Positions 4,871 through 5,454 of a stretch of DNA of 5,454 nucleotides are shown in pieces. The DNA comes from an uncultured Bacillota bacterium (GTDB lineage: Bacteria; Bacillota; Dehalobacteriia; UBA7702). Within the stretch, counting starts at the first letter, position 1; each line of letters opens with the position of its first letter. The translations under genes and the position numbers were made by a program. Where the stretch lies: NCBI GenBank assembly GCA_902766525.1, contig CACXDX010000041.1, forward strand, positions 1 to 5,454. Direction: 5' to 3'. The notes under the pieces were generated by a model that saw only the letters and a list, made by a program, of their open reading frames with translations, ran no database searches and was not told the origin of the DNA.

Positions 4871-5454
4871 TTACAACAAAGGTGCGAAGAATCTTAAAAC
4901 CGAACGGATCACACGCTGATAAAGAGGAACCAGCTTTGCGGAAACATAAGAAATTTCACGGCAATTTTTCAGCGTTTGCTGGAAATCCTCTTTAACCGCA
5001 TAAATGATTTGCCCGCCGTAAAAAGCCACGCCGCATTCATAATGAAAATAAAAACTGCGATAATCCATATTGATCGTACCGACCAGTGCGACACTGTCGT
5101 CGACAACAAGATTCTTGGCGTGGATAAAGCCCGGCGTATATTCACTGATCTTCACGCCGGATTCAAGCAGCGGCAAATAATAGCTGCGTGTCAGCTGAAA
5201 GATGGTTTTTTTGTCCGGAATCCCAGGTGTGATCAGATGAACGTCCACCCCGTTTTTCGCCGCCAGACAGAGCGCCGTTTGCATCTCATTATCAATGATA
5301 AGATAGGGCGTGGTGATATAAATATAATCCGTGGCGTGATTGATGACGTTAAGGAAGAAATTCTCACTGACATTTTCAAAGTCGAGAGGCGTATCACTGA
5401 ACGGCTGAACATATCCGTCATTTTGAGCCGTTCCGATGGTATGGCGATAATCGC
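4871..5454 (-). CDS. cls: cardiolipin synthase, C-terminal phospholipase D domain (5' end beyond window)
   Basis: Cls joins two phosphatidylglycerol molecules into cardiolipin and glycerol at the membrane. The last 193 residues are visible, about 40% of a family usually near 480-510; the N-terminal membrane helices and the first HKD motif lie off the right edge. The reading frame is open to the edge with DGYVQPFSDTPLD, the usual linker into the second PLD domain, then YIYITTPYLIIDNEM. The second HKD motif is complete at 5069-5122: HAKNLVVDDSVALVGTIN, matching HxKx4Dx6GTxN, followed by MDYRSFYFHYE. The C-terminus RSVLRFFAPLL is typical of bacterial Cls. The ATG at 5282-5284 is internal and is not the start, because homology continues upstream of it. 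It is the first visible gene of a probable minus-strand operon with the DUF308 and phosphoglycerate mutase-like genes. Promoter and start lie outside the window. Confidence 0.93.
   Translation of the reverse strand, partial: DYRHTIGTAQNDGYVQPFSDTPLDFENVSENFFLNVINHATDYIYITTPYLIIDNEMQTALCLAAKNGVDVHLITPGIPDKKTIFQLTRSYYLPLLESGVKISEYTPGFIHAKNLVVDDSVALVGTINMDYRSFYFHYECGVAFYGGQIIYAVKEDFQQTLKNCREISYVSAKLVPLYQRVIRSVLRFFAPLL

Noticed and set aside
4871..5284. Cardiolipin synthase as a short complete gene starting at ATG 5284
   Set aside because: The frame stays open upstream and encodes DGYVQPFSDTPLD...YIYITTPYL, which belongs to the same domain, so this ATG is internal.
5233..5421. 62-codon minus-strand open frame overlapping the cardiolipin synthase gene
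   Set aside because: It is a shifted-frame shadow. The cls frame runs unbroken through this region to the window edge with recognisable family sequence.

Overview
The window looks like ordinary chromosome from an anaerobic, low-to-mid GC Gram-positive bacterium (Bacillota, probably Clostridia or a related class). The grounds are the strong AAAGGAGG-type ribosome binding sites, vegetative promoters close to TTGACA/TATAAT, an [FeFe]-hydrogenase maturase (HydE), and an ECF sigma/anti-sigma pair of a kind common in clostridia. The genus cannot be read from the sequence. No mobile element, CRISPR array, tRNA or rRNA is visible.

Layout, left to right. (1) The 5' half of hydE lies on the minus strand and runs off the left edge. 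It has its own promoter. (2) A minus-strand pair follows: an ECF sigma factor gene (start about 1861) overlapping a membrane-anchored anti-sigma/sensor protein gene (to 647), closed by a perfect 10-bp hairpin terminator at 596-627. The sigma gene appears frameshifted near 1790: its first 24 codons are in one frame and the rest in another. (3) A divergent intergenic region (1862-2042) carries a perfect consensus promoter for the plus-strand gene, weaker minus-strand promoter candidates, and a 10-bp palindrome. (4) A complete plus-strand sirtuin (NAD-dependent protein deacylase) gene occupies 2043-2768. (5) A long GC-rich hairpin at 2785-2815 can terminate transcription from both sides. (6) Three minus-strand genes are probably co-transcribed in the order cardiolipin synthase (3' part, entering from the right edge), a six-segment DUF308-like membrane protein with an unusual Tyr/Asp/Arg-rich tail, and an archaeal-type cofactor-independent phosphoglycerate mutase or proposed homoserine kinase.

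How the genes fit together. The sigma/anti-sigma pair would form a self-contained envelope signalling unit, with the anti-sigma holding the sigma factor at the membrane until an external signal arrives. The cls and DUF308 genes are both membrane related. The phosphoglycerate mutase-like gene downstream has no obvious functional tie to them. HydE points to hydrogen metabolism by fermentation.

I see no convincing new multi-gene system. The points most worth a second look are the hidden frameshift in the sigma factor, a perfect internal ribosome binding site in the anti-sigma gene that could give a form without the sigma-binding part, and the charged Tyr-rich tail of the DUF308 protein.
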